Shown here piece by piece: positions 15,636-25,230 of a stretch of 64,000 nucleotides of DNA. The notes beneath the pieces were generated by a model that worked only from the letters and a program-made list of their open reading frames with translations, did not search any database and was not told the DNA's origin. The position numbers and the translations under genes are program-made. This DNA comes from Bacteroidetes Order II. bacterium (lineage in GTDB: Bacteria > Bacteroidota > Rhodothermia > Rhodothermales > UBA2364), in assembly GCA_016788705.1 (NCBI GenBank), contig JAEUSQ010000065.1:1-64000 (forward strand). The letters are read 5' to 3'. Position 1 is the first letter of the stretch. Each line of letters opens with the position of its first letter.

Positions 15636-16319
15636 TCACGTGCGTTTTTTTCCGAATGGAAGCCGATACCCCCACTTGAGCATGAGTATCAGACCCGCTA
15701 CCATGCCACCCAAATGTGCAAAATGCGCAATATTGGAGGCCCCACCAGTAACCCCATTCATTAATTCGATGACACCATAGATTAACACAAACCATTTGGC
15801 CTTTATAGGCACTGGAAACGGAAAGAAATAAATTTCATACTCCGGATACATCATACCAAAAGCAAGTAAAATGCCAAAAACGCCCCCACTGGCCCCTACT
15901 GTCGGTGCAATATAACGCAGGTCTAACCAATGTATTTCGTACCAACTCACGGATAATTGTGCAACGGCAGCCCCTACTACACAGATAAAATAGTACAGCG
16001 TAAAGCGACGCGGCCCCCACACCGTCTCTATTTGCGCACCAAACATCCATAGTGCATACATGTTAAGAATCAGGTGAAACAACCCTCCATGCAAAAAAGA
16101 ATAACTCACCACCTGCCAAGGATAAAACGAGACATCTCCGGCCAAGTGGGCATCCAAAGGCCATAGTGCCAGATACTTTTCCAGAAAAGAGAACATTCCC
16201 CCCATCCCAGAAAAGGTTATTTGGGCAAAATAAAAAAGGCCATTCAAGATCAGTAAATTCTTGACAACAGGAGGGAAAAGCGAAAACTGCGAAGGAGGAC
16301 GGTACGAATATGAATTCAT
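15636..16319 (-). CDS. Rhomboid intramembrane serine protease
   Basis: This 227-residue polytopic protein has rhomboid signatures: the L1 W/R region (WGPRRFTLYYF), HGGLFHLILNMYALWMFG in H2, the catalytic GASG at 142-145 with S144, and AHFAHLGG with the catalytic His at 202. It should cleave transmembrane helices in the inner membrane. It precedes the serine-less paralogue (14648-15541) on the same strand and is divergent from lpxH across 120 bases. Confidence 0.93.
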   Translation of the reverse strand: MNSYSYRPPSQFSLFPPVVKNLLILNGLFYFAQITFSGMGGMFSFLEKYLALWPLDAHLAGDVSFYPWQVVSYSFLHGGLFHLILNMYALWMFGAQIETVWGPRRFTLYYFICVVGAAVAQLSVSWYEIHWLDLRYIAPTVGASGGVFGILLAFGMMYPEYEIYFFPFPVPIKAKWFVLIYGVIELMNGVTGGASNIAHFAHLGGMVAGLILMLKWGYRLPFGKKRT

Positions 16320-16439
16320 GTATCAGTTGGAATATTTTTTTTATTTTGAAACCCTAATACAAAGGATCGGGATAAATCGTTCCACAGTAGCATCATTTTA
16401 AGACCAAAGTCCTGCGCTTACCCGGCAATCTTACCGATT

Positions 16440-17210
16440 ATGGTCATACTTGTATCCGATGCCCATCTGGGGCGCGGAGGTCACCATACAGACCCAACGG
16501 CAGAACGTGATTTGGTTCAGGTTTTGGAGTATGCGGCCAAACACCAAGCCCGTATCTATCTGCTCGGAGATGTATTCGAGCAGTTCATTGAATATCGGTA
16601 CCTCATTCCTAAAGGCGCCACCCGTTTACTGGGTGCTTTGGCCCACCATGCCGATTCTGGGCTTCAGATCCGATATATAACAGGAAATAGGGATCCGTGG
16701 CACCTGAATTACTTTGAATCTGAATTGGGGATACCCGTTTTTTTTGATTATCTTATAGAATCTTTTTTTGGAAAACGGGTACTGTTGACACACGGGGATC
16801 TCTTTGAATCAACCAAACGTCTTTACCAGAAGTTAAGATCGGTACTGAGGCACCCGATTCCAACAACCTTGTACCGAAACCTATTTCCGGGGGATGTTGG
16901 CTACGCACTGGCAAGAAGGTTCAGCCTCCTGACCCTTAGCCCCCAACCAGACCCTAAAACCATTGCTGCACTTGAAGAAGCGGCACAAAAAATGTTTATA
17001 AAGTTTCATTGTGAAATGGTGGTGATGGGACACAGCCATTCAATGGAACTTCGTGTATTTAAAGAAGGTACGTATATAAATTGCGGATTTTGGTATAAAA
17101 ACAGAACGTTTGCCGTCCTAAATGCCAATTCCATAACCTTGAACGAGTGGAAAAACGGCACTGTCCGCCAACTTCAATCTTACCACCACCAGAACGTGCA
17201 TAACTCATAG
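16440..17210 (+). CDS. lpxH: UDP-2,3-diacylglucosamine diphosphatase-like (LpxH)
   Basis: This is a calcineurin-like metallophosphoesterase of 256 residues, predicted to remove UMP from UDP-diacylglucosamine in lipid A synthesis at the inner membrane. Metal-binding motifs are visible in order: D7-x-H9 (SDAHLG), GDVFEQ with D44, GNRD at 82-85, LTHGD, and MGHSH. The GNRD in place of the usual GNHD is a mark of the LpxH group. It ends 5 bases before the penicillin-binding-protein gene, so an envelope-biosynthesis operon is likely. A divergent relative with another substrate is possible. Confidence 0.85.
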   Translation: MVILVSDAHLGRGGHHTDPTAERDLVQVLEYAAKHQARIYLLGDVFEQFIEYRYLIPKGATRLLGALAHHADSGLQIRYITGNRDPWHLNYFESELGIPVFFDYLIESFFGKRVLLTHGDLFESTKRLYQKLRSVLRHPIPTTLYRNLFPGDVGYALARRFSLLTLSPQPDPKTIAALEEAAQKMFIKFHCEMVVMGHSHSMELRVFKEGTYINCGFWYKNRTFAVLNANSITLNEWKNGTVRQLQSYHHQNVHNS

Positions 17211-17215
17211 ACCAT

Positions 17216-19537
17216 ATGTGGGGATCTTCACCAACAGAATACACGCAGGATGAACTGCGGCGCTACTTTAACGATCCGGAACGGCGGCATCTTGGCTCCG
17301 AAGCCCGCCAGAAAGAACGTATCCAACAATTGGCATTACTGGGGGTTGCCTCGGTTGCTGGTTTTATTGCCTTCTGTTCCCTTATCGTTACGATTTTTAT
17401 GATCTTCATGGTAAATGATTTGCCTTCCCTTGATGATCTGCAAAATCCAAAAATCAATCTAGCCTCTATTGTGTATTCGCAAGACGGCAAAGAAATGGCC
17501 CGTTATATCAAGGCCAACCGGAAATGGGTAGAATTAGAAAGTGTTTCCCCTTATGTCCGTAAGGCTCTCATTGCCACCGAGGACAAACGGTTCTTTGACC
17601 ATTGGGGCATAGACCTACAAAGCACCCTCTCTTTACCGTTCAAGTGGGCACAGGGTAAATCACAAGGAGGCTCCACCATTACCCAACAGTTGGCACGGAA
17701 TATGTACGAAGAGATCGGGCGTGCAAAAACCTTTACCCGAAAACTCAAGGAAATGATGACAGCCATCGAGCTGGAACGGAATTATACCAAAGATGAAATT
17801 ATCGAACTTTATTTGAATACAACCGCGTATATGTATGACGCGCACGGCATCGAAGCGGCGGCCAGTACCTATTTCAACAAATCCCAGAAAGACCTCTCCT
17901 TGGCGGAAAGCGCCCTCTTGGTTGGGATGCTTCAAAACCCTTTCCTCTACAATCCTGCACGCGAAGACCGAATTGAAATCTGTGCCCGTCGCCGGAATAC
18001 TGTTCTGGATTTGATGGTGGAACAAGGATTTATTAAACCCGACGAGGCTGCCACAGCGAAGGAAGAAACCATTCAGGTCAATATCCAACGGATTACGCCA
18101 CAAAGCAATTTTGCACCATACTTTGCAGAGTATGTCCGTCAATGGTTGGATGAATGGAGCAAAGACAAAGGCTATAATATTTATACAGATGGACTTCGGA
18201 TCATTACGACTTTAGACTCGCAAATGCAAGAGGCAGCGGAGTTGGCTTCGGATAAACAAGGAACTTTCCTACAAGGCATTGCCAATGGTGAGCACCCGAA
18301 AAGCCGTTTTGAGAATTCCAGAGACCTCACCGAATTTATCAAAGAGTCGCACCATTACCGCACCCTCAAAAAACAGCTTGGAGAGGTAGGGGCCTTGGAA
18401 AAACTGCGTAAAGACACCGCCTATATGGATTCGCTTAAAACCACGAAAACCAGAATCGAATTGGGCTTAATTGCGATAGACCCCAATAATGGTTTTATCC
18501 GTGCATGGGTGGGAGGACGCGACTTTTCCATTGACCAATACGACCACGTGGCGATTGCAAAGCGCCAACCCGGTTCTACATTTAAGCCTTTTGTCTATGC
18601 TACGGCTTGGGAAAATGGCTTTGGGTTGGATTATAAGTTTATTGATGCTGCCGTTACCCTTAATTGTGAAGGTGCCGGACGTTGGCAACCCAAGAACTCC
18701 GGAAGTAGGGGTAGTGGTGCCTATGTCCCACTAAAAAGTGCATTGATTAAATCTTTAAATACGGTTACGGCACAGTTGGCGTGTAAAGTTGGAAGCCGGA
18801 AATTTGTCAAATATGCCCAAGACCTTGGCATCAACGAAAGCTATAAAAAGGTGATTCCTTCACCAGCGATGGCTTTGGGAACAGGCGAGGTTACGTTATT
18901 AGAAATGGCACAGGCCTATACCTCTTTTGCAAGCGGGGGTGTTTTACACCTTGCCACACCCATCAAGCAAATTCAGGACCGATATGGCAACGTCATTGCA
19001 GACTTCTACCCCACCTACCGCGAAGTATTAAATCCCAACACGGCCTATACCGTCGTGGATGTATTGCGTGGGGTTATCTCGCAAGGAACGGCCAAAAGCC
19101 TACGTGGTTCATTCGGAATTTCAGGAAACTACGATATCGCTGGGAAAACAGGAACAACACAGGAAGCATCTGACGGTTGGTTTATGATGATGCATCCGGA
19201 TGTGGTACTTGGATCTTGGGTCGGGTTTAATGATCGTAGGGTCACTCTGAGTGGCTCTTGGGGGCAAGGCGCGCGGACGGGGATGCGGGTTGTGGGTGAT
19301 TATTTCAAGCGACTGATAGATGAACAATTGGTCTCGACCCGTAAGTTCACCAAGCCTCAGAACTATAAACCACCGAAGAACACCGTCAAACAGGTTTATA
19401 ATTCGTATGGTGCAAAGGGTTTTTGGAAGCCTCGGCCTAAAAACCAAAACAATGCCAAGCCTAAAGCAGGTTCTGAGGGCCAACGCTTTACACCACCGCC
19501 AGCACCACCAGCAGAGGAACGTAGATTTGACTGGTAA
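17216..19537 (+). CDS. mrcA: Bifunctional class A penicillin-binding protein 1A
   Basis: This 773-residue protein polymerises and cross-links peptidoglycan. A cytoplasmic N-terminus and one membrane anchor (about 38-65) precede a GT51 transglycosylase domain with catalytic E122 (ATEDKRFFDHWGID) and GGSTITQQLARN. The transpeptidase domain has the nucleophile S454 in GSTFK, an SLN motif (KSLNTVTAQL) and KTGT at 644-647. A proline-rich, basic C-terminal tail follows. The gene starts 5 bases after lpxH and ends at a strong terminator. Confidence 0.96.
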   Translation: MWGSSPTEYTQDELRRYFNDPERRHLGSEARQKERIQQLALLGVASVAGFIAFCSLIVTIFMIFMVNDLPSLDDLQNPKINLASIVYSQDGKEMARYIKANRKWVELESVSPYVRKALIATEDKRFFDHWGIDLQSTLSLPFKWAQGKSQGGSTITQQLARNMYEEIGRAKTFTRKLKEMMTAIELERNYTKDEIIELYLNTTAYMYDAHGIEAAASTYFNKSQKDLSLAESALLVGMLQNPFLYNPAREDRIEICARRRNTVLDLMVEQGFIKPDEAATAKEETIQVNIQRITPQSNFAPYFAEYVRQWLDEWSKDKGYNIYTDGLRIITTLDSQMQEAAELASDKQGTFLQGIANGEHPKSRFENSRDLTEFIKESHHYRTLKKQLGEVGALEKLRKDTAYMDSLKTTKTRIELGLIAIDPNNGFIRAWVGGRDFSIDQYDHVAIAKRQPGSTFKPFVYATAWENGFGLDYKFIDAAVTLNCEGAGRWQPKNSGSRGSGAYVPLKSALIKSLNTVTAQLACKVGSRKFVKYAQDLGINESYKKVIPSPAMALGTGEVTLLEMAQAYTSFASGGVLHLATPIKQIQDRYGNVIADFYPTYREVLNPNTAYTVVDVLRGVISQGTAKSLRGSFGISGNYDIAGKTGTTQEASDGWFMMMHPDVVLGSWVGFNDRRVTLSGSWGQGARTGMRVVGDYFKRLIDEQLVSTRKFTKPQNYKPPKNTVKQVYNSYGAKGFWKPRPKNQNNAKPKAGSEGQRFTPPPAPPAEERRFDW

Positions 19538-19549
19538 GCAATGATTACT

Positions 19550-19580
19550 TAAGCCGAGCAAGTTGCTCGGCTTATTTTTT
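19550..19580 (+). terminator. Intrinsic terminator after the PBP1A gene
   Basis: TAAGCCGAGCA (19550-19560) pairs perfectly with 19564-19574 over a 3-base loop and is followed by six T residues. It lies 13 bases past the PBP1A stop and faces the convergent metalloprotease gene. Confidence 0.88.
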
Positions 19581-21399
19581 ATGGGCGGCACTTCCCTTCG
19601 AAATAGGGTTTTAGCTGTGACCATGTTAGACCAAATGCCCGGATGACCTGTTTTACGGGCATTCCCTCCGCGCTCAAGCACCCCATTTCTAAGAGACCGC
19701 CCTGCTTAAACCGGATTTTCGCACCGGGCAAGAACCCAAATCGAGCAGGCGATGCAAAAACCAGGTTGTCCTTCAGCAAAAACCGACCACCCAATAACCA
19801 GAAGGCACTGTCATTCCTTCCAACGGCATCGCCATCGAACGCCAACGGACTTGTCAATGGTTTCTCGAAAGCACTCTGATATCGGAGGTAATCGGAATAC
19901 ACCGAAAACCGGAAGGTATTTCCAAAACGTTTGATATGTGCAATACCCAAATTTTTATCCATTTCCGGGTTTCGATGAAAAGGAAAACGCATGGCAGAAA
20001 AGGGTGAATATACTTTATCCGACACAAAGGCCGGACGCGCCAAAGCCCCCTTTACCCCTTCAACAAAAAGCTGCTTGTGGTGTACGTCCCATCCGGTATT
20101 TTCTAAACTCATAAAGGGTGCGCCACCACAATTGTTGCCTGCGGCTTTATGCAGATACAATCCTTCTTGTGGCAGGGAAGCATCCCCACCATCTCCGTCC
20201 GCGTTTAGGCCATTTGAGGGTTGATCGAAAAAATTATCCCAAAACCGCGCTTCCACAATCAAGTCACCACATCGAGGCATCCCGTCAATAATTCGTAGTA
20301 CTTTGTTGGTGCGCACCCCAGCCAGCCCCAAACGCATGACATTTACTCCCCGTTGCCGCATCGTTGCCAGATCGAGGGTATCGGCCTGTACCCATCCCAG
20401 TTGTAACCGATTTCCGGCCCCATAAAAGGCATAAGAGCCATACCCCATCACATCAAAGGCCGAATTGGTGTGTCCACCATAATAACGATGCCCAATCTCG
20501 TGTACGATGACGCGAAGCGCTTCTTTGTGTGAATTGCCCCTTGCAATTACACCGGAACCATGCGGATACCCTTCCACAACGTCCAGATCGCCCAACTTTA
20601 TCGGCGACACCGCGAAACCATCTTCCCCACCTGATGTCCCAAACGAACTAATCCCGCTTCCCTGAATGACGTCCCGAAACGCATTGAACCGATAAACCAA
20701 AATGATCATATCAAACTTACCATCCGGTGTCCGATCTGCTCCAACCCCGTTGCGATAAGTGTCCCACAGCGCAGAATGGTCTAGTGGCAGGTTTTCGGGA
20801 TGCGCCCCTACAAACGTGATGACTTCGTGCGCCATTTTTACGACCCCGTTCGTGAACGGCGCAGGCCGCTCAAAATAGTGCTTTTGGGGGTGACGATGGA
20901 CATACACATAGGGATATACCACACCCCTGAAATCAAGACGATTTCCGGACATTAGATGGTAAAAATCTGTCAATGAACCGGATGTTACGGTACGTTTACC
21001 AGGCGGATCTATCAGTCGGCCTCCTTTCGCCCAATAAGGTAGCTTACGGCGGTTAGGCAAAATATCTAAGGTGTCTAAAGGCCATTCGGTTCTCGGATCG
21101 TCTGTCCATGACTGAAAAGATCCAATTTTCCATTGATCCTTGTGTCCTTTCCTTTCTGAACAGTGGGGTACATAGGCCACGCCCTGATACTTCGGGACCC
21201 CATCTTCATCATGTGTATATTGAGCACAATGTTCAAAACGGTCTTCTTGTGTTTGCACCAATACAACAAGTGCGTTCACTTTTCCAGTATATGGAAAATG
21301 CCGAGGTGCAGCCCCCTCTTGTGCCAATACCATCTTGCTCATTAAAAGAAAGACAGCCACGCAGCCATTTATCGCCAAGAGGCATTTTTTTATTTTCAT
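19579..21399 (-). CDS. Secreted zinc metalloprotease (metzincin/M6-like)
   Basis: The start at 21399 (MKIKKCLLAINGCVAVFLL) gives a signal peptide ending near VLAQ and an AAAAGG ribosome-binding site; a longer frame to 21540 would overlap the divergent DinB gene. The 606-residue product contains HEIGHRYYGGH (H300, E301, H304, H310), a zinc site with a third histidine six residues after the second. About seven residues later comes FDVMGYGS, a Met-turn-like segment, so a metzincin or M6 (immune-inhibitor A-like) peptidase is the best guess. A DGDGG loop may bind calcium. Substrates are probably extracellular proteins; no sorting domain is obvious at the C-terminus. Confidence 0.75.
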   Translation of the reverse strand: MKIKKCLLAINGCVAVFLLMSKMVLAQEGAAPRHFPYTGKVNALVVLVQTQEDRFEHCAQYTHDEDGVPKYQGVAYVPHCSERKGHKDQWKIGSFQSWTDDPRTEWPLDTLDILPNRRKLPYWAKGGRLIDPPGKRTVTSGSLTDFYHLMSGNRLDFRGVVYPYVYVHRHPQKHYFERPAPFTNGVVKMAHEVITFVGAHPENLPLDHSALWDTYRNGVGADRTPDGKFDMIILVYRFNAFRDVIQGSGISSFGTSGGEDGFAVSPIKLGDLDVVEGYPHGSGVIARGNSHKEALRVIVHEIGHRYYGGHTNSAFDVMGYGSYAFYGAGNRLQLGWVQADTLDLATMRQRGVNVMRLGLAGVRTNKVLRIIDGMPRCGDLIVEARFWDNFFDQPSNGLNADGDGGDASLPQEGLYLHKAAGNNCGGAPFMSLENTGWDVHHKQLFVEGVKGALARPAFVSDKVYSPFSAMRFPFHRNPEMDKNLGIAHIKRFGNTFRFSVYSDYLRYQSAFEKPLTSPLAFDGDAVGRNDSAFWLLGGRFLLKDNLVFASPARFGFLPGAKIRFKQGGLLEMGCLSAEGMPVKQVIRAFGLTWSQLKPYFEGKCRP

Positions 21400-21456
21400 T
21401 TTTTGCCTTTTCCCATTGTATATTTCTGTATCCTTACCCCAAAAGATTGACCATCT

Positions 21457-22011
21457 ATGACACCCCCCTGCACCCAAGAATATGCCCCATATTTTGAGCA
21501 TTATATTCAAATAGCCCTCCAACATGGCGATTTGACCCATACATTGAAGTCACAAATGGGCGAAGTTCAATTGCTCTTTGGTGGCTTATCCGATGAAATG
21601 GCCCATTTTCGTTACGCAGATACTAAATGGAGCCTGAAAGAAGTACTCGGACACCTCACAGACACCGAACAGATTTTTGCTTATCGGGCACTCCGCATTG
21701 CAAGAGGCGACCAGACAAATTTGCCCGGATTCGACGAAAACCAATATGTGGCCTGTGCCCGTTTTAATAAATTCTCGATGGGCCGTTTAGTGGCACGTTT
21801 TATACATATGCGAAGGGCCAGTTTAGATCTAATAACCACGTTCAATCCGGATGAGGTTGTACGAATGGGTATCTCCAATGGCCATTCTACCAGTGTACGC
21901 GCCCTTGCCTATATGATGGCGGGCCATGTAGAACATCATATGGAAGTGGTTCGGGTACGATACCTCAATATTTTATCTACTACCAGCAGCATACAATCAT
22001 CAGCGGTTTAG
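21457..22011 (+). CDS. DinB-family putative metalloenzyme
   Basis: This 184-residue protein has the DinB four-helix-bundle pattern: WSLKEVLGHLTDTEQIFAYRALRIARGD, then ISNGHSTSVRALAYMMAGHVEHHMEVVRVRYL. The histidines in GHLTDTE and GHVEHH are the likely metal ligands. Family members include bacillithiol- or mycothiol-dependent transferases and many of unknown role. It is divergent from the metalloprotease (57 bases apart), and its stop overlaps the convergent trkA stop (22008-22011). No thiol cofactor genes are nearby, so its reaction is not predicted. Confidence 0.85.
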   Translation: MTPPCTQEYAPYFEHYIQIALQHGDLTHTLKSQMGEVQLLFGGLSDEMAHFRYADTKWSLKEVLGHLTDTEQIFAYRALRIARGDQTNLPGFDENQYVACARFNKFSMGRLVARFIHMRRASLDLITTFNPDEVVRMGISNGHSTSVRALAYMMAGHVEHHMEVVRVRYLNILSTTSSIQSSAV

Positions 22012-23375
22012 CGAATCCCTTCAAAATAATAACGTGCTTCTTCTACCAAGTGTGGTAAGACAAAAAGTACCACCTGATCTCCTTCGTGTATCTGCGTATT
22101 GGCAGTGGCCACTTCAGCTTTGTCCCCACTTTGGACATATCCAATCACCATCCCCCTTGGTAAAATCAGTGAACGGAGTGGTCCTTTGGTAATAGAAGCT
22201 CGCTCCCCCGCAACCAATTCCAATATCTCGGCGTCCACATCTGGAACAGCTGCAATACTGTTTTGCCCTTGGCTACGGATAAAGTTCATGATGTCTCGCG
22301 AAGTTGCATAATTTGCATTTACCATAGAATCCAATTCTACTGCATTGGTAAGGGGTATATAACTGCTCTGCGAGACCCCCGCAATCGTTTTTTTAACCCC
22401 ATAGTGGGCGGCCAACAGGCTGGTCATCAGGTTCAATTCGGCATCATCGGTAACAGCAACCAAAACATCAACACTGTCTAAGCCTTCCGATGTCAACATG
22501 TCTATATTGTACAAAGGCGCATGGATGATCAGTACATGCTCCAGTTCATTGGAGATTTTCTCGGCGCGGTTGCGGTCTGGCTCAATCATTTTGATGTGCT
22601 TCCGGCGGTCTCGTCCTCCGCCCACATAGAGATTATTAAGCACCCTGGCAACATTTCGGGAAACCTCCGAATTCCCCAGAATCATAATGTCCTGAACCTG
22701 TTGTTCGGTGTTTCCGGTAAGCTTAATAACAGCTGGTACGTCATCGGATTTTGCTAGGAAAAACAGGTGATCATTTCGCTTTAGGATGGTATCGGCTTGT
22801 GGAATCAAGGTCTGGGTATTCCGTTGTATCACCACTAAACGGAAAGTTGCATGGGCGTTACTCATCACCATCTGGCGCACGGTCTGATTAATCAGTTCCT
22901 TAGAGGTCAACCGAAGGCCAATCAACATAACCTGTCCGTCTGCAAATGGGGTAATATCGGTAGCTCCAGCCCGCCGCATAAGCCGTAGAATTTGGTTTGC
23001 CGTACTTTCCTCTGGATGCACCACATAGTCTATATCCCATTCGGCAAATGGGGCTTGCTCGAACATCTCCGCTGAAAATAAACAGGCGATGGTACGCACC
23101 TGCTCATTCATACGCTTGGTGAGCATGCACGCAATAATGTTATTCTGTTCATCCCCTGTAACCGCAATCACATAATCGGCCCGGTTCACACCTGAAATCC
23201 GTAAATCGGAAACAGAGGTGCCATATCCTTGATGGGTAAAAACTTCCAACTGATCCCGAACATTTTGTAAACGATCGTCGGATTCATCGAGCACCGTTAC
23301 TTCGTGGTTCTCGTTACTAAGCATCCGGGCTATTTCAACGCCAATTTGCGTAGCCCCTATTACGACAACTTTCAT
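22008..23375 (-). CDS. trkA: Trk potassium-uptake regulatory protein TrkA
   Basis: The start at 23375 (MKVVVIGATQIGVEIARML) begins exactly at the first Rossmann strand; the longer frame to 23450 adds 25 unlikely residues. The 455-residue protein has the tandem RCK layout: NAD-binding domain 1 (ending DSDDRLQ-like acidic strand, then AVTGDEQNNIIACML), a TrkA-C domain (residues about 140-215), a second Rossmann domain (QDIMILGNSEVSRNVARVL) and a second TrkA-C (about 370-455). It gates a TrkH/TrkG K+ channel from the cytoplasm. No trkH gene is in the window. Confidence 0.9.
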   Translation of the reverse strand: MKVVVIGATQIGVEIARMLSNENHEVTVLDESDDRLQNVRDQLEVFTHQGYGTSVSDLRISGVNRADYVIAVTGDEQNNIIACMLTKRMNEQVRTIACLFSAEMFEQAPFAEWDIDYVVHPEESTANQILRLMRRAGATDITPFADGQVMLIGLRLTSKELINQTVRQMVMSNAHATFRLVVIQRNTQTLIPQADTILKRNDHLFFLAKSDDVPAVIKLTGNTEQQVQDIMILGNSEVSRNVARVLNNLYVGGGRDRRKHIKMIEPDRNRAEKISNELEHVLIIHAPLYNIDMLTSEGLDSVDVLVAVTDDAELNLMTSLLAAHYGVKKTIAGVSQSSYIPLTNAVELDSMVNANYATSRDIMNFIRSQGQNSIAAVPDVDAEILELVAGERASITKGPLRSLILPRGMVIGYVQSGDKAEVATANTQIHEGDQVVLFVLPHLVEEARYYFEGIR

Positions 23376-23578
23376 GATGGTTTGTGTGGAACAATGGGTA
23401 TGGCATTTTCGGAATGGTGGGAGGTATCCGAAGATAAGCCAAACCGCCACGAATCAAAACAGCACGTTGGTTTTTGGCAACCGCAAGCACCTTATAACAT
23501 CATATTTTCGCAAAGCCAACACCTGTGCCTCTTGGCAGTACCCTTCCTGAAGACAGTAAGTTTGTCTTGATCCCCCGA

Positions 23579-24340
23579 TTAGATCAGCCCACGATTGACG
23601 AAAGAAGTAAAAGATCGTCCGGCGATAATAAGGTGGTCATGAACCCGTACATCCATGATTTTACCTGCCTCCACTAATTTTTGGGTCACTTTAATGTCTT
23701 CCCGACTTGGTTCCGGATTTCCAGAAGGATGATTGTGCAGACAAATAATGCCCGTTGCTTTTTCCAAAAGGGCATGTCGGAAGACTTCCCGAACATCCAC
23801 GAGGCTTGCCGCCAATCCACCCCGGTGAATTTCTTTGTCGCCCAGGATTCGGTTTGAAGAATTTAACAAGACCACCCGAAATATTTCTACGGGTAAATCC
23901 CGCATCCGTGGCCCATAAATACGTGCGACATCCTCCGGTCCGGTGATTTTAGGCCGCTCTTCCGGGATTTCGGCCTCTACCCGTTTACCAATCTCGAATG
24001 CGGCCAACAACTGGGAGGCTTTGGCCGTACCGATGCCCTTCATTCCCGTTAATTCCTTTAAACTCCTATGCGAAAGGCCACCCAACGTTTTATATTCGTT
24101 TAACAACTGTTGTCCTAACTGCAACGCAGAAAGAGAACCCGATTTCGTGGTTGTCCCATTACCAAAAATCAAGGCAATCAGTTCGGAATCGGATAAATTT
24201 CTTACCCCACCCACCACCAACTTTTCCCTTGGTCTGTCTGAAACATGCCATTGGTGGATGGGGAGGTATGGGCGAACCTCAGTTTGATCTGGCAGGGCCT
24301 CTTGTTGTGTGTCCTTTGCTTCGTAGGGAACGGATTTCAT
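23579..24340 (-). CDS. radC: RadC-family JAB/MPN domain protein
   Basis: This 253-residue protein has a helix-hairpin-helix region (LTGMKGIGTAKASQLLAAFEIGKRV) before a JAMM metal site, LHNHPSGNPEPSREDIKVT, with both histidines, serine and aspartate present. RadC proteins were linked to DNA repair but their true reaction is unsettled. The length is slightly above the usual 220-230 because of a polar N-terminal extension of about 30 residues. It is divergent from the lipoprotein gene at 24392. Confidence 0.92.
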   Translation of the reverse strand: MKSVPYEAKDTQQEALPDQTEVRPYLPIHQWHVSDRPREKLVVGGVRNLSDSELIALIFGNGTTTKSGSLSALQLGQQLLNEYKTLGGLSHRSLKELTGMKGIGTAKASQLLAAFEIGKRVEAEIPEERPKITGPEDVARIYGPRMRDLPVEIFRVVLLNSSNRILGDKEIHRGGLAASLVDVREVFRHALLEKATGIICLHNHPSGNPEPSREDIKVTQKLVEAGKIMDVRVHDHLIIAGRSFTSFVNRGLI

Positions 24341-24391
24341 GGATTGTTGTATCTAAGTTCAAAAAATACCCGATTTAGCATTTCAGACAAG

Positions 24392-24922
24392 ATGCAGCAT
24401 AATTTTATAACCTACTACGGCGAAAAACTTCCCATCTTTTTGGCATTTCTATTGGTATGGTTGCTCTCATCCTGCCAAGCGCCCCCCGACACCGCATCTG
24501 CAACAGCCATTAAAACCCGTGAAACCGTTTCAGAAAGAAATAATCGGTTCCGAGAAGCGATCCAAAGCAGAAATCCCGCACAAATAGCAGCCTTATATAC
24601 CTCCCAAGCACGATTTTCCGCTCCCAATCAAGGTTTTGTTGTTGGTAAAAACCATTTGGAAGGATGGTGGAAAAAACAGATAGATGAGGTGTTGGACCTG
24701 CGCAAACAAAGCCTTACAGTGAATGGCAATGAATTCATGATTTATGAAACAGGGCTGGCCTATTGGAAAGTACGGTCACACCTGTCCCTACGAAAATGGC
24801 GGGTAACCGCCTATCTTCAGGTTTGGCGGGTACAATCTGACGGGATGTTCTTGCTCGATGCCGAAGTTTGGAACTTTCACAGGCCCCATCTTATTGACGA
24901 AGACAAAATTCCACGATTTTAA
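24392..24922 (+). CDS. NTF2/SnoaL-like lipoprotein
   Basis: The start at 24392 (MQHNFITYYGEKLPIFLAFLL) yields a 176-residue protein with lipobox LLSSC; an upstream in-frame start at 24245 would run through the radC gene and is rejected. The mature part (RETVSERNNRFREAIQSRNPAQIAALYTSQARFSAPNQGFVVGKNHLEGWW) follows the DUF4440/SnoaL-like pattern: a helix pair, then a strand-rich cone ending with QVWRVQSDGMFLLDAEVWN. It is probably periplasmic or outer-membrane anchored. Ligand unknown. The next gene starts 2 bases after its stop. Confidence 0.75.
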   Translation: MQHNFITYYGEKLPIFLAFLLVWLLSSCQAPPDTASATAIKTRETVSERNNRFREAIQSRNPAQIAALYTSQARFSAPNQGFVVGKNHLEGWWKKQIDEVLDLRKQSLTVNGNEFMIYETGLAYWKVRSHLSLRKWRVTAYLQVWRVQSDGMFLLDAEVWNFHRPHLIDEDKIPRF

Positions 24923-24924
24923 CC

Positions 24925-25215
24925 ATGCCCGAAGCGATAGAACCTGATTGGGAAACCCTGGCACAGGCAAATTGGCACCGAAAAAAATGGCGACGCAGCG
25001 AAGCCTCGTGTAGTATTTGCTGTGTTTATGGTACACCAATTCATTATGAAGGGACGTATTACTTACGACCCGCTTATACAGATGGGCAACGCTGGATGAG
25101 CGCCCGTGCATATCGGGAAATGTGTTATAGAGTGGGGCAGCACTTTTCCAATCGGTATGGGCGAGGTGAAGCAACAAAAAGCCCCGCCACCGAGAAGATG
25201 GACGGGGATCTATAA
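24925..25215 (+). CDS. Small hypothetical protein with a CxxC motif
   Basis: This 96-residue, Trp/Arg/Tyr-rich cytoplasmic protein starts 2 bases after the lipoprotein gene, which supports it being real. It contains CSICC near residue 31 and a later MCYRVGQHF, enough for a possible metal site. No family is recognised. Its last codons overlap the terminator hairpin of the convergent HhH gene. Confidence 0.6.
   Translation: MPEAIEPDWETLAQANWHRKKWRRSEASCSICCVYGTPIHYEGTYYLRPAYTDGQRWMSARAYREMCYRVGQHFSNRYGRGEATKSPATEKMDGDL
25176..25207 (-). terminator. Intrinsic terminator after the HhH protein gene
   Basis: Read leftward, CCCCG-T-CCA pairs with TGG-CGGGG (8 bp with one bulge) and is followed by CTTTTTG. 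It is 24 bases past the stop of the gene at 25231 and lies inside the 3' end of the convergent 24925-25215 gene. Confidence 0.65.
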
Positions 25216-25230
25216 GCCAAAATAAGTGCC

